A stretch of 64,000 nucleotides of DNA from Gordionus sp. m RMFG-2023. Taxonomy: Eukaryota > Nematomorpha > Gordioida > Chordodea > Parachordodidae. Positions 50,001-59,734 of the stretch are shown here, one piece after another. The stretch is from contig NC_088778.1 in assembly GCF_954871325.1 (NCBI RefSeq), forward strand, positions 5,923,743 through 5,987,742. The letters are read 5' to 3'. The position numbers and the translations under genes were made by a program. Every line of letters starts with the position of its first letter. Position 1 is the stretch's first letter. The notes beneath the pieces were generated by a model. The model ran no database searches and was not told the DNA's origin. It saw only the letters and a program-made list of their open reading frames with translations.

Positions 50001-53000
50001 AAATGTCATTATCGTGTAACATATAATATACTATTTTAGAGGTATATATATACTCCATTTATAACACTTTATAATTAATTTTTCTATACTCTCCATTGAC
50101 ATTTTTACTTAAATTTTATTGGTAATTAACCATTTCATGAGTATGATTATTTTAAATGGAGCACTATTCAAAATATTTTTTTGTTTTACCAGAAATACAA
50201 TGACAAGAAGATATTTTCAAAATAATTATTTCATTTACTTAAGGAGAATTTTAATGGCTGCAAAATGATATAAAATTTGTTACTTTAGACCAAAAATATT
50301 TTAAATATTTTGAGATTCGTTATAAGGGAAATGGCTCCAATCGAACTTTGAATGCTCATAACTCAGGATATATTTAAGCTAGGACATTAAAAATTTGTAT
50401 TTGTATAAAGTATACAATTTAATTAACTTCTATGCCAAGTTTCATTTATTTTTAAAATTATTTGTAGTTACTCTATAATCAAATAAACCAAATTTTATTT
50501 GTTTTAAAAAAAGTAATTATTATGTAAAGGATTTAAAGGCTAAAGAAACACATTATGCTAGCATTGTTAAATGGTTTGACTTATTCGACTTGTAAGACAA
50601 AAATATTTGACCATATATTGACTGATTTAGAGGCTCAGACTTTCCAATAATATCATAATTTATCATCACCATTTAACAACCTGCATTTAGCTATAAACAT
50701 TTCCCATATTTAAAATGAGTTGATTAACTTTTGAAGAATAAAAAAAACAAGATACATTTATTCATTCTATGAAAGTTAGTTGGTTTTTTTTAAAAAAGAA
50801 AATATTGATTCTTTTATATTCGTTAAAGGATAAAATGTAAATAAAAATCAATAATTATTGTGATTTGATTGTTTTGTAATATAGGAAAATATTGAATGGG
50901 ATAGGTGAGAATTTTGTCGTTCGACACAACCCCAATAATGAATGCTTTCATTTTGTATCCATGATAATAATAAAAAACTGAAGCAATTATAAAAGAAGTA
51001 TTATTAAAAATTAATATCTCCAATAATATAAGAGCCATGAACAAGAGCACCAATAAACTATTCCCCAAGAGAGGGCATATATTATTTTTTTTGAATGTAG
51101 TTGTCATAAAAAAAACTCTGTAGCATCCTGCATAAATAGTACCATACACATTAAACTATTTAGTTAAAAACATTGGTATCAAAACAATAATTCAATCTTA
51201 TTTATTCAATATCATTTTTTAATATTTTTTTCTAACTATATTGACTAGAAGAAGTTCAAATATCTGGAAAACTACATTAATATCATTATTAAAAATAGGA
51301 TTTTCATTCATTATGAAAAAATCAGAATAAAATCTTTTAAATAATATAATTTACAAAGTAATTTGGAAATCTAAAGTGAATTATAAATTTAGTCATAAAT
51401 CTGGAAATATAGTAAAAAATTAAGATGTTTCATAAGGAACAGGTTAAATACTTACAAATAATTATAAATACTTACAAATTATCTTTTATATCTACAATTG
51501 TTTCAAAATATAAATAATGTCAAATATTTTTGATAAATTTTGAATGAGATGAAAATTATCAAATACAAATAATTTGAAAGCATAAAAATTATTTGATAAA
51601 TAATTTATTTTCCATTTCAAATTCTCAAATCAAATAATATGGCTATTCATTTTGTAAAATATGAATCAAATAAAATAGAATTTGTTTTAGATACAATTTG
51701 CATTGATAGCTAAGAAACTAAAATGTGGCAAATATTTATATTAGCCTTAATTAGAATATCAAGCATCATGAAAATCTAAAGACAAAGAATGACCCATTTT
51801 TAAAAAGGATTTATTTATTGTTTCTTCTAACAAGGCCTTTATATGTTATTACTTATAGTGTCAACTTATCAATAAAGATTTTAAATTTGGTAATAACCAA
51901 TCAAATATTACAAAATATAGTTCCTTTGTTGTATTTATTTAATAGAATTTTTTAACATTTATAAAATATAAATAATTACTATATTTATTCATTTTTAAAA
52001 TTTCAAACACTACATTATTTTGGCAATAAATCAAAATATATATTAGTGTTGATAGTATAGATCTGCAAATGACAAGATTTTCAGGTCCAACCCAGTTGGG
52101 GTGCTTTTGTTTGGCCAGGTTGTACTAACCCAGATCCAATTCCAATACTAAGGTTTATTATCCATTTTTAAATTCAGAAATATATCCTAATCATTGAGGA
52201 TTTAGGTTTCATGATATAATTTTTAACTAATAAGCTTATAATGTGAGAAGTATTTATAAATAAAAGATCCATAATAGCAAGTCATAATTAAGTCATTAAA
52301 ATCATAATCAAAATAAAATAATATTTTAACAAAATTAGACATTATTAATAGTTATTTTTTAATTCTCAATCAAGTGTTGGGCATTTCTACTCTTTTCCCA
52401 CCAGACCTGACTCTTTCATTTATTTGTACAATCTGAATAGAACCAAATAACATGGTAATTAGAAATCCCTTTACTAAAAGCATTAATTTTTTGAAAAAAC
52501 AGGTAAATATGTATTAAGGTAGTTTGTATTTTTTATGTTATTTTATCTTTAATATTTATTCTTTTTCCAGCTATTAATTTTAGTGGGTTGTATGTCTAGT
52601 TATATACAAGAAAGGTTAGAAAATAACATTATGTAAACTATTTCCTAATTACTTTAGGGCCAAATAAATAAAATAAACAGAATTTCAATAAATAAATTGA
52701 TAAAAATAAGACATCTATTGAAAATATTTATGCCAAAATTCATTTCCATATTAAAAAACATTTTTTTGTGATGACGATGTCTGATGACTCATGTGTTAAA
52801 ACTATCATAATCCTATAAAAAAATACATTGCATTTTTTAAAGAACCCTAGACAATTTCAAAGCATAAAAACTTTGTTATTATACCCCTGCCATTTTCAGC
52901 ATCTATTGAACATGTGTTAGGTAAATCAAACATGATTAAAAGTTAAGCAATCCTAAAAATTGTTTATAGCTAAATATATTTAAAAATCAGTCCAATTATT

Positions 53001-54006
53001 TATAAAATTTTGGGAATTTTATAAATAAGAATTTATTTAATTTTTTTAGATAATAATCCTCTAGTTACTTTAAAAAAAAATTTAATATGGTTACTTTAAA
53101 TTAACATAAGAGTATTACCTCTTTAAAAAAAAGGTAAATATTCAAATAAAGTAACCCAAGACCAGAAAAAAAAATTAATTATATTGTTATATTTTGTGGG
53201 GTAACATAAAATGTAATATTACTTTTATAGTATCATCTTGTGCCTATTGATATCTTATAAAGATTCCCAATCAATAACATACCACTATTTCATAGAATGT
53301 TAAATCAGTTGAGAAAGTATACAAAGGATTCAATATTTTTCCCCATTTCAAAATCACAATATACAAATTAGGATAATAATTTTGAGCTTTCTAATTATAT
53401 ATATATATTCTTTATTTAAGCATATTTAATAATATAGTCTAGAAAAATAAGGATATTTATCTAAAAAAAATAAAATAAACTCATATAAATTTATCATAAT
53501 ATGACAAGCATGATTTAACAGTCTAATAAATAGTATATACTTATATTAAATCATAGATGTTATAAGTTGGTATATATATATATATATTATATAAACTTGT
53601 CAAATTCTGTTTCCTCTTTTAAAACTAGATTTAACTCCTCGTTCTTTTCTTTGATTGATTTTTGGAGTTCTGGATCTGGTTTAGGTGCAACTTGAGGATT
53701 TTGGCTATTTATCCATTCTTGATATTGTTTCTGTTGCTGCCATTGTTGAGCTTGGATTTGAAGGGCTGCTAACTTTTGTTCATCTTGATTTGACTTTTCA
53801 CTCTAAAATTTTCTTTATCATAAAGGCATAAAATTTTTAAATACTTCCGATTTTTTCTCTTCGACTGGCATCATAGGAAAGTTAGGCATAGGTTGAAAAT
53901 TAGGGGGAATTCCTAGAAAAGGATTTGGTTGAAAATTGTTTGGCCAAAAGTTAGGCTGTGGGTTAGGCCATGAAGGCTGAATCTGTCCACTAATATTCGC
54001 TTGCAT
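34458..54006 (-). CDS. YLPM1: YLPM1 (ZAP3): YLP-motif nuclear protein with P-loop kinase-like domain
   Basis: In mammals YLPM1/ZAP3 is a nuclear protein-phosphatase-1-binding protein linked to telomerase-gene regulation. Eighteen exons on the - strand, all phase-consistent: 54006-53845, 53802-53597, 47206-46764, 46617-46028, 44782-44272, 42969-42654, 41299-41246, 41095-40985, 40786-40722, 39596-39512, 36373-36232, 36168-36097, 36047-35871, 35786-35703, 35482-35318, 35041-34972, 34809-34679 and 34598-34458, giving 1174 residues. Family hallmarks: the N-terminal 'WEKQFDQWKEQ' region (human WEREFQLWEEQ); Walker A 'MRGLPGSGKS' (about 879-888); 'RILSLDDYFIDE'; 'NYWETCPNNYVRLDV' (human HWETAPRHMMRLDI); and the C-terminus 'KKRVRWADIEE', 'KRAIGFVVGKTDWE', 'ALNKTKYI'. 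The start codon is preceded directly by an in-frame TAA. Between the ends lie low-complexity exons specific to this lineage. Most introns are modest, but intron 2 is 6.4 kb. Confidence 0.95.
35318..36373 (-). CDS. YLPM1: YLPM1 exons 11-15: P-loop NTPase/kinase-like domain
   Basis: Exons 36373-36232, 36168-36097, 36047-35871, 35786-35703 and 35482-35318. Walker A is 'GLPGSGKS' (residues 881-888). Then come 'LSLDDYF', 'FIVMDSVNRKLGDLGDLSHF' (human FIILDAINDRV...), 'VYICELEADIKQCFERNIHS' (human VYLAEMSADNQTCGKRNIHG) and 'WETCPNNYVRLDVDSIL'. The fold is like polynucleotide kinase-type P-loop proteins; catalytic activity in this family is not established. Residues needed for nucleotide binding are intact. 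Intron 14 (35483-35702) carries a 51-base tandem duplication ('agagaatggatt.cgaaaaat'). Confidence 0.95.
35540..35642. repeat. 51-base tandem duplication in YLPM1 intron 14
   Basis: Two nearly identical copies of 'aaatagagaatggattgygaa' followed by 'aaattaaaaatatatcgaaa'. They differ at one base. Confidence 0.9.
36374..39511 (-). other. YLPM1 intron 10 (3.1 kb)
   Basis: No gene is recognised on either strand. 38196-38390 holds a degenerate TAGTGTTG-family MITE ('gttaaaaggcttgactta', 'aaaaacggct', 'ttaaccgttttt'). 38400-38460 and 38640-38800 contain GC-richer transposon-like debris ('cggcacagccctg', 'gggcgggggata') without paired ends. Confidence 0.6.
39512..42969 (-). CDS. YLPM1: YLPM1 exons 6-10: RGG box and polar linker
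   Basis: Exon 6 (42969-42654) carries Met-rich 'MLAMRMMWMLRMRGMGAM' and then a strong RGG/GR box ('RGAGGRGRGDSGSRYGG', 'SGGGRGRGKWRG'). Exon 7 (41299-41246) is Arg/Ser-rich ('DGGRDRSRSPKENS'). Exon 8 (41095-40985) and exon 9 (40786-40722) are Asn/Asp/Gln-rich ('NDQQYQFNNDSSYDDNQND', 'YDHNDSNDNFEYQQG'). Exon 10 (39596-39512) reads 'RRRDMPRHHFQNVNYDF'. Exons of 54-111 bases are supported by matching phases at every junction (2-2, 2-2, 2-1, 1-2). RGG and RS segments fit an RNA-binding or condensate-type nuclear protein. This part is not alignable to mammals by eye. Confidence 0.82.
39739..39885. repeat. 70-base tandem duplication in YLPM1 intron 9
   Basis: 'taattaatagaattccctaa' followed by 'ttagaagtgatttttagata' occurs at 39741 and again at 39811. 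Confidence 0.9.
41800..41898 (+). pseudogene. hAT C-terminal dimerisation domain fragment in YLPM1 intron 6
   Basis: Antisense to YLPM1. Reads 'LFTSASVERVFSSLGVHSKL', the hallmark of the C-terminal domain of hAT transposases (S-x-ER-x-FS). Only this piece is left; no termini were found. Confidence 0.8.
44272..44782 (-). CDS. YLPM1: YLPM1 exon 5: NKGDF minisatellite-encoded repeat
   Basis: 170 codons. After 'NTSSNYQRKPDRSPNKGG' come about 22 tandem units of 'PNKGDF', 'SNKGDF' and similar, plus a higher-order run of 'PNKGGFPKDDF' repeated four times. The exon ends with an acidic tail ('NEPNDNEDDQNSGDG'). The repeat is also one at the DNA level (18-base and 33-base units). Phase 0 in, phase 1 out, joining cleanly to exons 4 and 6. 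Charge alternates between Lys and Asp, so the segment should be soluble and disordered. No counterpart is known to me in vertebrate YLPM1. Confidence 0.88.
44357..44730. repeat. Coding minisatellite (18-base and 33-base units)
   Basis: Units of 'cctttgttaggaaagtca' on the + strand with variants. The middle part is organised as 33-base units adding 'tctttaggaaaacccc'. It lies inside YLPM1 exon 5 and keeps the reading frame because every unit length is a multiple of three. Confidence 0.92.
45460..45873. mobile_element. hAT-type MITE (TAGTGTTG family) interrupted by a second MITE
   Basis: The outer MITE starts TAGTTCTGTTAAAC at 45460, resumes 'agctcgatttaagc' after the inner insert and ends TTTAACAACACTA at 45873. 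Its target duplication AATCTATG is perfect (45452-45459 and 45874-45881). The core 'ctcgaggctt.ggcaatattt' matches the copy in intron 7 of the MANSC/LDLa gene. It lies in YLPM1 intron 4 (44783-46027). Confidence 0.93.
45474..45665. mobile_element. Inner MITE (AGAGATGTGAACC termini)
   Basis: The left end TAGAGATGTGAACCTGAACC is answered by GGGTTCACATCTCTG at the right. Flanks are TGTTAAAC and CGTTAAAC (7 of 8), which are part of the outer MITE's own terminus, so the order of insertion is clear. 192 bases, non-coding. Confidence 0.9.
46028..47206 (-). CDS. YLPM1: YLPM1 exons 3-4: conserved W-rich segment and N/Q-rich region
   Basis: Exon 3 (47206-46764) opens with 'QYKDWEKQFDQWKEQNKNHP' and 'QYEEQWNTWKTQMNAKK', which align directly with human YLPM1 (YQEWEREFQLWEEQ..., EYEKQWKTWQGHM). 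It then becomes Asn/Gln/Met-rich ('MSQQNNLMLQQQQNQAMMQM'). Exon 4 (46617-46028) is prion-like: repeated 'QHLQNNPSAQ', Asn/Gly-rich tracts, then 'SPKPLFSPKPKPLFPP' and 'RKRFSRWGGNDNRSGG'. The two are joined in phase 1, and exon 4 leaves in phase 0 to exon 5. Confidence 0.93.
48212..48604 (+). pseudogene. hAT/ZBED-type transposase C-terminal relic
   Basis: Contains 'FPTLANLAGKYLASPPTRSK' followed by 'SDIVLIW', matching the hAT dimerisation domain consensus (FP.LA.LA.KYL..P.TS..SER.FS..G.I). The Ser-Glu-Arg core is eroded. The N-terminal half of the open frame is AT-rich and uninformative. Antisense to YLPM1. Confidence 0.8.
49378..49530. repeat. Roughly 78-base tandem duplication
   Basis: 'ttgctcaaacttgtattaag' through 'acgcaatagattaact' occurs twice with a few differences. 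Intronic. Confidence 0.88.
50823..51149 (-). pseudogene. Possible DDE transposase fragment
   Basis: A 108-residue open frame on the - strand with 'YYYHGYKMKAFIIGVVSNDK' and 'ILTYPIQYFP'. The order (a GYK motif, then a hydrophobic strand, then a glycine/proline turn) resembles the middle of Harbinger/ISL2EU-type DDE transposases. It is short and in the same direction as the YLPM1 intron that contains it. This is a weak call: it may be a chance open frame. Confidence 0.35.
53597..54006 (-). CDS. YLPM1: YLPM1 exons 1-2: N-terminus
   Basis: Exon 1 (54006-53845) encodes a Pro/Asn/Phe-rich start ('NPQPNFWPNNFQPNPF', 'PPNFQPMPNFPMMP'). Exon 2 (53802-53597) encodes 'KLAALQIQAQQWQQQKQYQE', comparable to human 'LKQLQAAAAHWQQHQQ', then 'VAPKPDPELQKSIKEKNEEL'. 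The ATG is preceded by an in-frame TAA. Donors gtattt (phase 0) and gtttat (phase 2) match the following exons. Confidence 0.9.
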
Positions 54007-55624
54007 TTAGAAAGATTTTTTTGAAATGCAATAAAAATGGAGTTGTAAAAAGAATGTCAATCGAACAAAATTTTAAACATTTTTCACATGTTAATAAAAA
54101 TATTATTTAAATTTATTAATTATTAGTTATATAAATAAATTTTAATCTATATTATTTAATATAATCTATAAATATATCCTGTTTAATTTTTTTATATATT
54201 ATTTCTCTGTTCTTGAAATATATATTTTTCTTGTTAAACAGGTTTTATTGAATCCATACACATACTTATAATTAATTTAAACATTAATAACAATAAAGTT
54301 ACTATTAAAATAGTTTTACATTTAATCAGACACCATATAAATATATGAAAAGTATTACGGGTATTGGGTAGTATTTGTAGAATCAAATAAAATATTACAT
54401 TATATTAGACACTATATAAATAGCTATGTATGAAAAGTATTAAGGGTATTGAGGAGTATTTGTATAATCTAATATTTTACCCATTCCTTATAAAATTAAG
54501 AGCTATATGAGTAGCTCCTCCATATTGTTTACATTATTTAACATAGCTTAGAAAAAGGCTTCAACTGCTAAGTAACATTTAATTGGCGAGTCAAGATATA
54601 TTATATCCCCGGCCATAACCCTATGAAGAAATAACAGTTGGGAGATTAAGAGATAAATTTGTAGAATTCAATTTTATAGATGTTTAAGAGGGGGCTAACA
54701 TCTGTCCCATCCGTTTGTAAAATTCTTATGGCTCTGACTATCTTCTGGACACCGTTCACATCTTATATATGGAGACGAGAATCTAGCTGACGGATACTTT
54801 TAATTTTCTTCACTTAGCTGTCAATTCCAAGACAGATTAAAATAAATTCTAGTGTATTATCTTTTTGGATTGCTTCTTCTTAAAAAGACAAATTTTTTGT
54901 ACTATAAAAAATATATTTTAGTTTCCTTTTTAATTACTTACTCAAAAAAAATATATATTTTAGTTTTCATATTTATCTTTTGAATGCTAAATTTATATTT
55001 TAATATATTTAAAACTGTTAGTTTTAAACTGTTAAAAATGTTTTATTATATATATTCATAACAGTTATTATGGTTAGCTCCGCTTAACAACTTAGGATGT
55101 AACTAAAGTAGCATAAAAAGTTATTAGTGAAAAATTATAAGAAGGCCGACCTTTTTAATTGATTTTATATGGTGCTTGTTGAAGGTTACTTTGAAGAAAT
55201 ATTCTAGTGATATGCGCATCAGAATCGCAGCCACCTTTGATACCAACCCCTTGATGAGTTGAATTGAGAATTTAATTTTGAAATATGGCCTTTTCAGCAT
55301 TTAAATTATGAGTAATTAATAGGAGCAATTGATTTAATATTTTGTATATTTAATCTTAAGACGCAGGAGGATTGGACAGTATCAGAGTCTTTCTACGCAG
55401 GTCTACATGGCCAGGAGAGTGGAACAGTCTGTTTCTAATTTTTAAAGTTATAGGGGTAGACATTTAAGGGGATAAACTTGGAGCAGAATAAATAATTAAA
55501 AGGTAATTTAATATATTTTTTGTTAAATGGACAAAATGTATTGTAAAAATTAATGCTTTTATGATGGATCTATTATAATACAATGATATTGTCCAAATAT
55601 TGATCAAATCTATATATTGCATAC
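54007..55624. other. Upstream region of YLPM1 and intergenic DNA
   Basis: No gene recognised. It contains a duplicated unit of about 85-90 bases ('gacac.atataaata', 'gaaaagtatta.gggtattg') at about 54325-54475. At about 55075 'tagctccgcttaacaact' matches the right terminus of the outer hAT element at 9564-11905, a lone leftover end. The YLPM1 promoter should lie in the first few hundred bases but shows no clear motif. Confidence 0.5.
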
Positions 55625-55629
55625 AATAG

Positions 55630-56680
55630 AAATATCTAAACTGAGAATGGACTTTTATTTTCGTAATTCTTAGAGAAATGATAGAAATTCCAAATTTTTT
55701 GTTCTATAAGATTATATAAGTTAGTAGTATTTACACTATTATTTAAAAAAATAGAATATTTTAAGGAAAATATAAAAACGCCTGATTTTTTATAGTATAT
55801 CTACAAAATTCGTGCAAAAAATAAATACTTTTAATATTCCATAACTCTAAAAAAATAGAAAACTCTAAACTGAGAATGAATATAACTCAAGAAATGATAG
55901 AAACCTTAAATTTTTGTTCTTTGTGATTTTATAAGTTAGTATCTACAATATTACTTTAAACATATATAAATTTTGTTTTAAAATGACTAGAATGAGAATG
56001 GACTATCATTTAGGTATAATTAAAGAAATGATGGAAATCCAAATTTTTTGCGCTCTAAGATTATATAAAATATGTTACTATTTACATTATTTTTTAAAAA
56101 AAATTATTATTTTTTAAAAAATGACAAAACTGAAAATAGATTTTTATTTTCGATACAATTCTTAAAGAAATTGTGGAAATCCCGGATTTTTTGCATTTTA
56201 TAATTATAAAGTTAGTATCTACAAAATTCGTTTAAAAATAAATATCTTTAATATTCCAAAAATCTAAGGTAAAAAAGAGTAAACTGACAATAACTTTAAT
56301 TTTCAGCATAATTCGAGAAATGATGGAAACCCAAAATTTTTATTACTTTATGATTATAAAGTTAATATCTACAATAAATTAAAAAAAATTTAAAAAAAAT
56401 GACTAATCTGAGAATAGACTTTTATTTTCGATAAAATTCTTAGAGAAATTATAGAATCGTAATTTTTGAGCTTTAAAATTATCTAAGTTAGTATCTACCA
56501 TATTATTTCAAAAATAAAAATTAAATTTTTTGAAATAAATGACTAAACGCCAAATATATAGAAAATAAAGACTAAATTGAGAATGAACTTTTATTTTCGG
56601 TATAATTTTTAAAGGAAATTATCAAAATTAACAATTTTTGAATTTTGCGATTATATAAGCTAGTACATCAACAAAAAATT
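55630..56680. repeat. Satellite-like tandem array
   Basis: About seven diverged units, each carrying 'aaactgagaatggactttta' (or a variant), then 'tagagaaatgatagaaatcc', 'aaattttttg', and 'attataaagttagtatctac'. Unit starts lie near 55638, 55865, 55983, 56122, 56278, 56400 and 56565, so spacing varies from about 118 to 227 bases. Non-coding. Confidence 0.85.
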
Positions 56681-57869
56681 ACTTATGGATAAATAAAATA
56701 ATACAATTCTTATTATATTAGTTAAATACAAAATATAATATATTACCCCATACAGCAGATATTATTAATAGATATTAATATTGTACTATAATTTTTAAAT
56801 TGTTTATTTTTACTGTTATTTGTAAAATTTCAAAAACCTAAAATCGTTGCCAGATAAGCTTTGGTGAATTAAAATATTTAACACTAAGTTTCTACTTTTT
56901 TGAACTTTATCTAAAATACTTAACACTAATTTTTTATCCCTATATATCAAATATTTGCTATATAATTTTTTATACCTTAATTTTTTATTAAAGTGCTTAA
57001 CCAAAACGTTCGATTTTTGTATACTAAAAAAATAATTTTTACATTTCCATTTCATATAAAACAGAGCTAATTAATATATCATTAAATCTATTTTCCAACT
57101 TTTATTATTTCAGTATTAGGAAAAAAAAAACCAGGAAAATAAACCTCAGGAAAAAAAACCCGGGAAAAAAAACACCCGGTTTTTTTCATATTTATATGTC
57201 ACAAGAAGCAATTCTCAATTCCAAACACATCAAATTGAGCCTCTATTTCCTGCAGAAACTTCGAATGTGAATCAGAGCACTCTATCCTACGAAGAACGCA
57301 CAAATAATCAATGAGAAGGTGGGAATTATCGTTCTAATCTGTCTGGGAAAAACACCCATCCAAAAACTAATAATAAACATATGACATAAGCGATATATAT
57401 AATTAGTTATTTACTAAATAAATAATGATATTTTAAAATCAATAAAATATCGAAATTTATTATTTAAAAATAATTATATATAAAATTTTACCTATCCATT
57501 CTCAGTTTACTTTTTCCATTTTTAATTTTTCATCCAACCTATTTAGCTAGAAGAAGATAAAGAAAACCTACCGCAGCTCTGATGAACCTTCAACAAAGAG
57601 GGCAGAAACATAAATCGCATATCACTTAATTCAAGCCATTTTTATAGGAAAATCTTAACTTACTTATTAAAAAATTTAGTCATTGTGAAGAGTTAAACAT
57701 GTATCATTTTTTTTACAATAGCCCATAATTAGTGAGGATACCTGTTTTAGTCATGAAAAAAATAATTTTTTTAAACAAATCCCTTAATAATTTGTCCAAA
57801 TTAAACCATTATTTAATTACCTCCCCGCCCATCAATCTTTTTTTTTAAATATACCTAAAATCCTCTACG
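56681..57869. other. AT-rich intergenic DNA
   Basis: No gene recognised. 57120-57190 has an odd run of 'ggaaaaaaaa' units ending in a short inverted repeat ('acccgg' / 'ccggtttttt'). 57215-57330 is less AT-rich ('ttcctgcagaaacttcgaat') and may be a start of the retroelement fossil downstream, but nothing is readable in it. Confidence 0.4.
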
Positions 57870-58880
57870 CCCTGAGATTCTGTCCGATCTTCAAATGTAG
57901 CGACTTGCTCGTTTCTCATGAAACCCAAATCAATGGCATTCTTGAAAATATATTAAACCATAAATTTTCCAGCCCATCCAGGCTTCAGGTCACTCTTCCT
58001 ACAGATGGTACTGGTATTTGATACCCGATACAACTATCCCTCTCAGCCTTTATCTTTTCTCGCCTGACTGCTCAATCTATTATCGATAATGGATCCACTC
58101 CTTCAAATACTGACCTTTCTCAGGCCTTCAATTGCTCATCCTCCATTTGTCGTCCTGCCTCCAGAATTCAAAAAGACTGGGATGCTCCTCTGATTGCCCT
58201 TTCCATTGAATACCTAAGTTCGAACATTTCCCTTTGAGGACAATCTCAATAATTTAATATTATATGTAAACTCAGGTTAAGAATGGTTGAAAGCCATCCC
58301 CAGTTCCAATCTTGGCCTCCTCTTGACTGGTGAACAGCTAAGCGTTTCTATAGCCCTCCGCCTTGGCTGTAATGCTGTATTTTCGTATTGAATCGATAGC
58401 TTACCATCCCTTGCACTGCAAGTTCTTCCATGGACGACAACCGCGCCATAAATCTATAAAACAACATTCTCCTAGCTGCCCTCAAAAAAGTTAATATTCC
58501 ATCCACCCTCGAACCAATGAGCTTTTCAAACGAAAACGTCATATGCCCCGAGGGGATCCTCATCTCCTGGACTAATGGTCTTGCGTTCGCTTGGAACTAT
58601 ACTTGTGTCGATTTTGCAGCAAAGTCCAACCTCTCATTTTCTGCCATTGAAGGCTGAAATCCTAAAAAAAACAAATATGCTGGCCTTACCAACATCGTGT
58701 TCATATACCAATACCCTAGACATGTTTGGAAGTGATGCCCTAAATTTCATTAAAATCATAGGAAAAAAAAGAGACAGATCGCGTGGGACCCCAGTGAAGG
58801 ATTTTATCTTGGTCGGAAGATTTCCTATGAAAATCTGCAGGTCCAATTTTTTAAGCATTCACTCTTCTCTAGGGTGATAT
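57870..58880 (+). pseudogene. Retroelement fossil (reverse-transcriptase-associated C-terminal region)
   Basis: On the + strand, scattered matches fit the C-terminal part of a widespread metazoan retroelement protein. In order: 'LSAFIFSRLTAQSI', 'QKDWDAPLI', 'WLKAIPSSNLGLLLTGEQLS', 'ALRLGCN', 'ISWTNGLAFAWNYTCVDFA', 'MFGSDALNFIKIIGKK'. These correspond to the family's WL.A.PSS.LG.L, LRLG, W..G....W..TCVD and G..A..F...IG blocks. No reverse-transcriptase core is visible. It is badly broken and old. Whether it is LINE-like or another class is not certain from this piece. Base composition is far less AT-rich than the surroundings. Confidence 0.68.
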
Positions 58881-59093
58881 GTACCCTTTTTTAAATATTT
58901 TTTCTCAGTTATTTTTTATACATATATTTTTCTAAATTCATTTTTAATATATGCTTATTTGTTTTTTAATTTATATATATTTAATTATCTATTGTATATA
59001 TCCTTTTTTAAAATAAATAAATGATTTTACCACAAAAAAAAAACTAATTTACCAGTTTTTTTTTAAATTAAAAAAACATTTTCCAAATCATAT
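58881..59093. other. Short AT-rich spacer
   Basis: Lies between the retroelement fossil and the LTR of the gypsy-type element. Nothing else is seen. Confidence 0.4.
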
Positions 59094-59734
59094 TGAAGAA
59101 CTAAACAGAGATCAATAGTATTTATAATATGCGCCTCTTTAATAGGGGATTCTAGTCACGTTCTTCTGAGAAATTCATAATAATTCGAATATTTTTTACT
59201 AAAATTATCTTTATTCTTCAATTACAAATTCATCGTATTCTTTAGCCTGAACAAGTAAGGAAAAAAAATTATGACCTTTTCAATTTTTAATTCAAGTGAA
59301 TAATTAGTCGTTTATTATTTTAATTTCTGAATATTAATTAAAGAATAGTCTCTGCAGGATCAAAATTATCTGTGTAGTAAACTGTTTTACTATTGTTAAT
59401 TAATGTCGAATTAGTGGGAGAGACTGGAATATCTGTGGAACTAATAATAAATAAATAAATATATAATTATTTAATAATTTCAATACTAAATTCACTAATT
59501 TTACTTTTTATTCCAATTCTATCTAATAAAAATAATAATGATGATGATTATATAAAATCTTTCCATTATATACGATTTTTTAATATGCAAATACATTTTA
59601 AATTCATAAAATATATTGAAAAATATAATTAAATATGAGTATTCATAAAAATATATTGAAAAATATAATTAAATATAAGTATTCATAAAAATATAACAAT
59701 TATTCTCTATTCAAATTAATATTCAAATATAACA
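59094..59734 (-). repeat. 3' LTR of the gypsy-type element (proposed)
   Basis: On the - strand the sequence 'ttaaggggcggaga', a good polypurine tract (59735-59748), is followed at 59734 by TGTTATATTTG, a typical LTR start. The far end near 59094 (...GTTCTTCA) is a guess, since the partner LTR lies outside the window. It contains a 46-base direct repeat ('tatatttaattatatttttc'). Confidence 0.6.

Larger units (their letters stand above)
47207..53596 (-). other. YLPM1 intron 2 (6.4 kb)
   Basis: AT-rich with several relics: a hAT dimerisation-domain fragment (48330-48520, +), a duplicated 78-base unit (49378-49530), and a DDE-like open frame (50823-51149, -). 52060-52450 is GC-richer ('cccagttggggtgctttt', 'gggcatttctactcttt'), probably an old MITE without clean ends. 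No host exon is needed here, since exons 2 and 3 join in phase 2. Confidence 0.7.
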
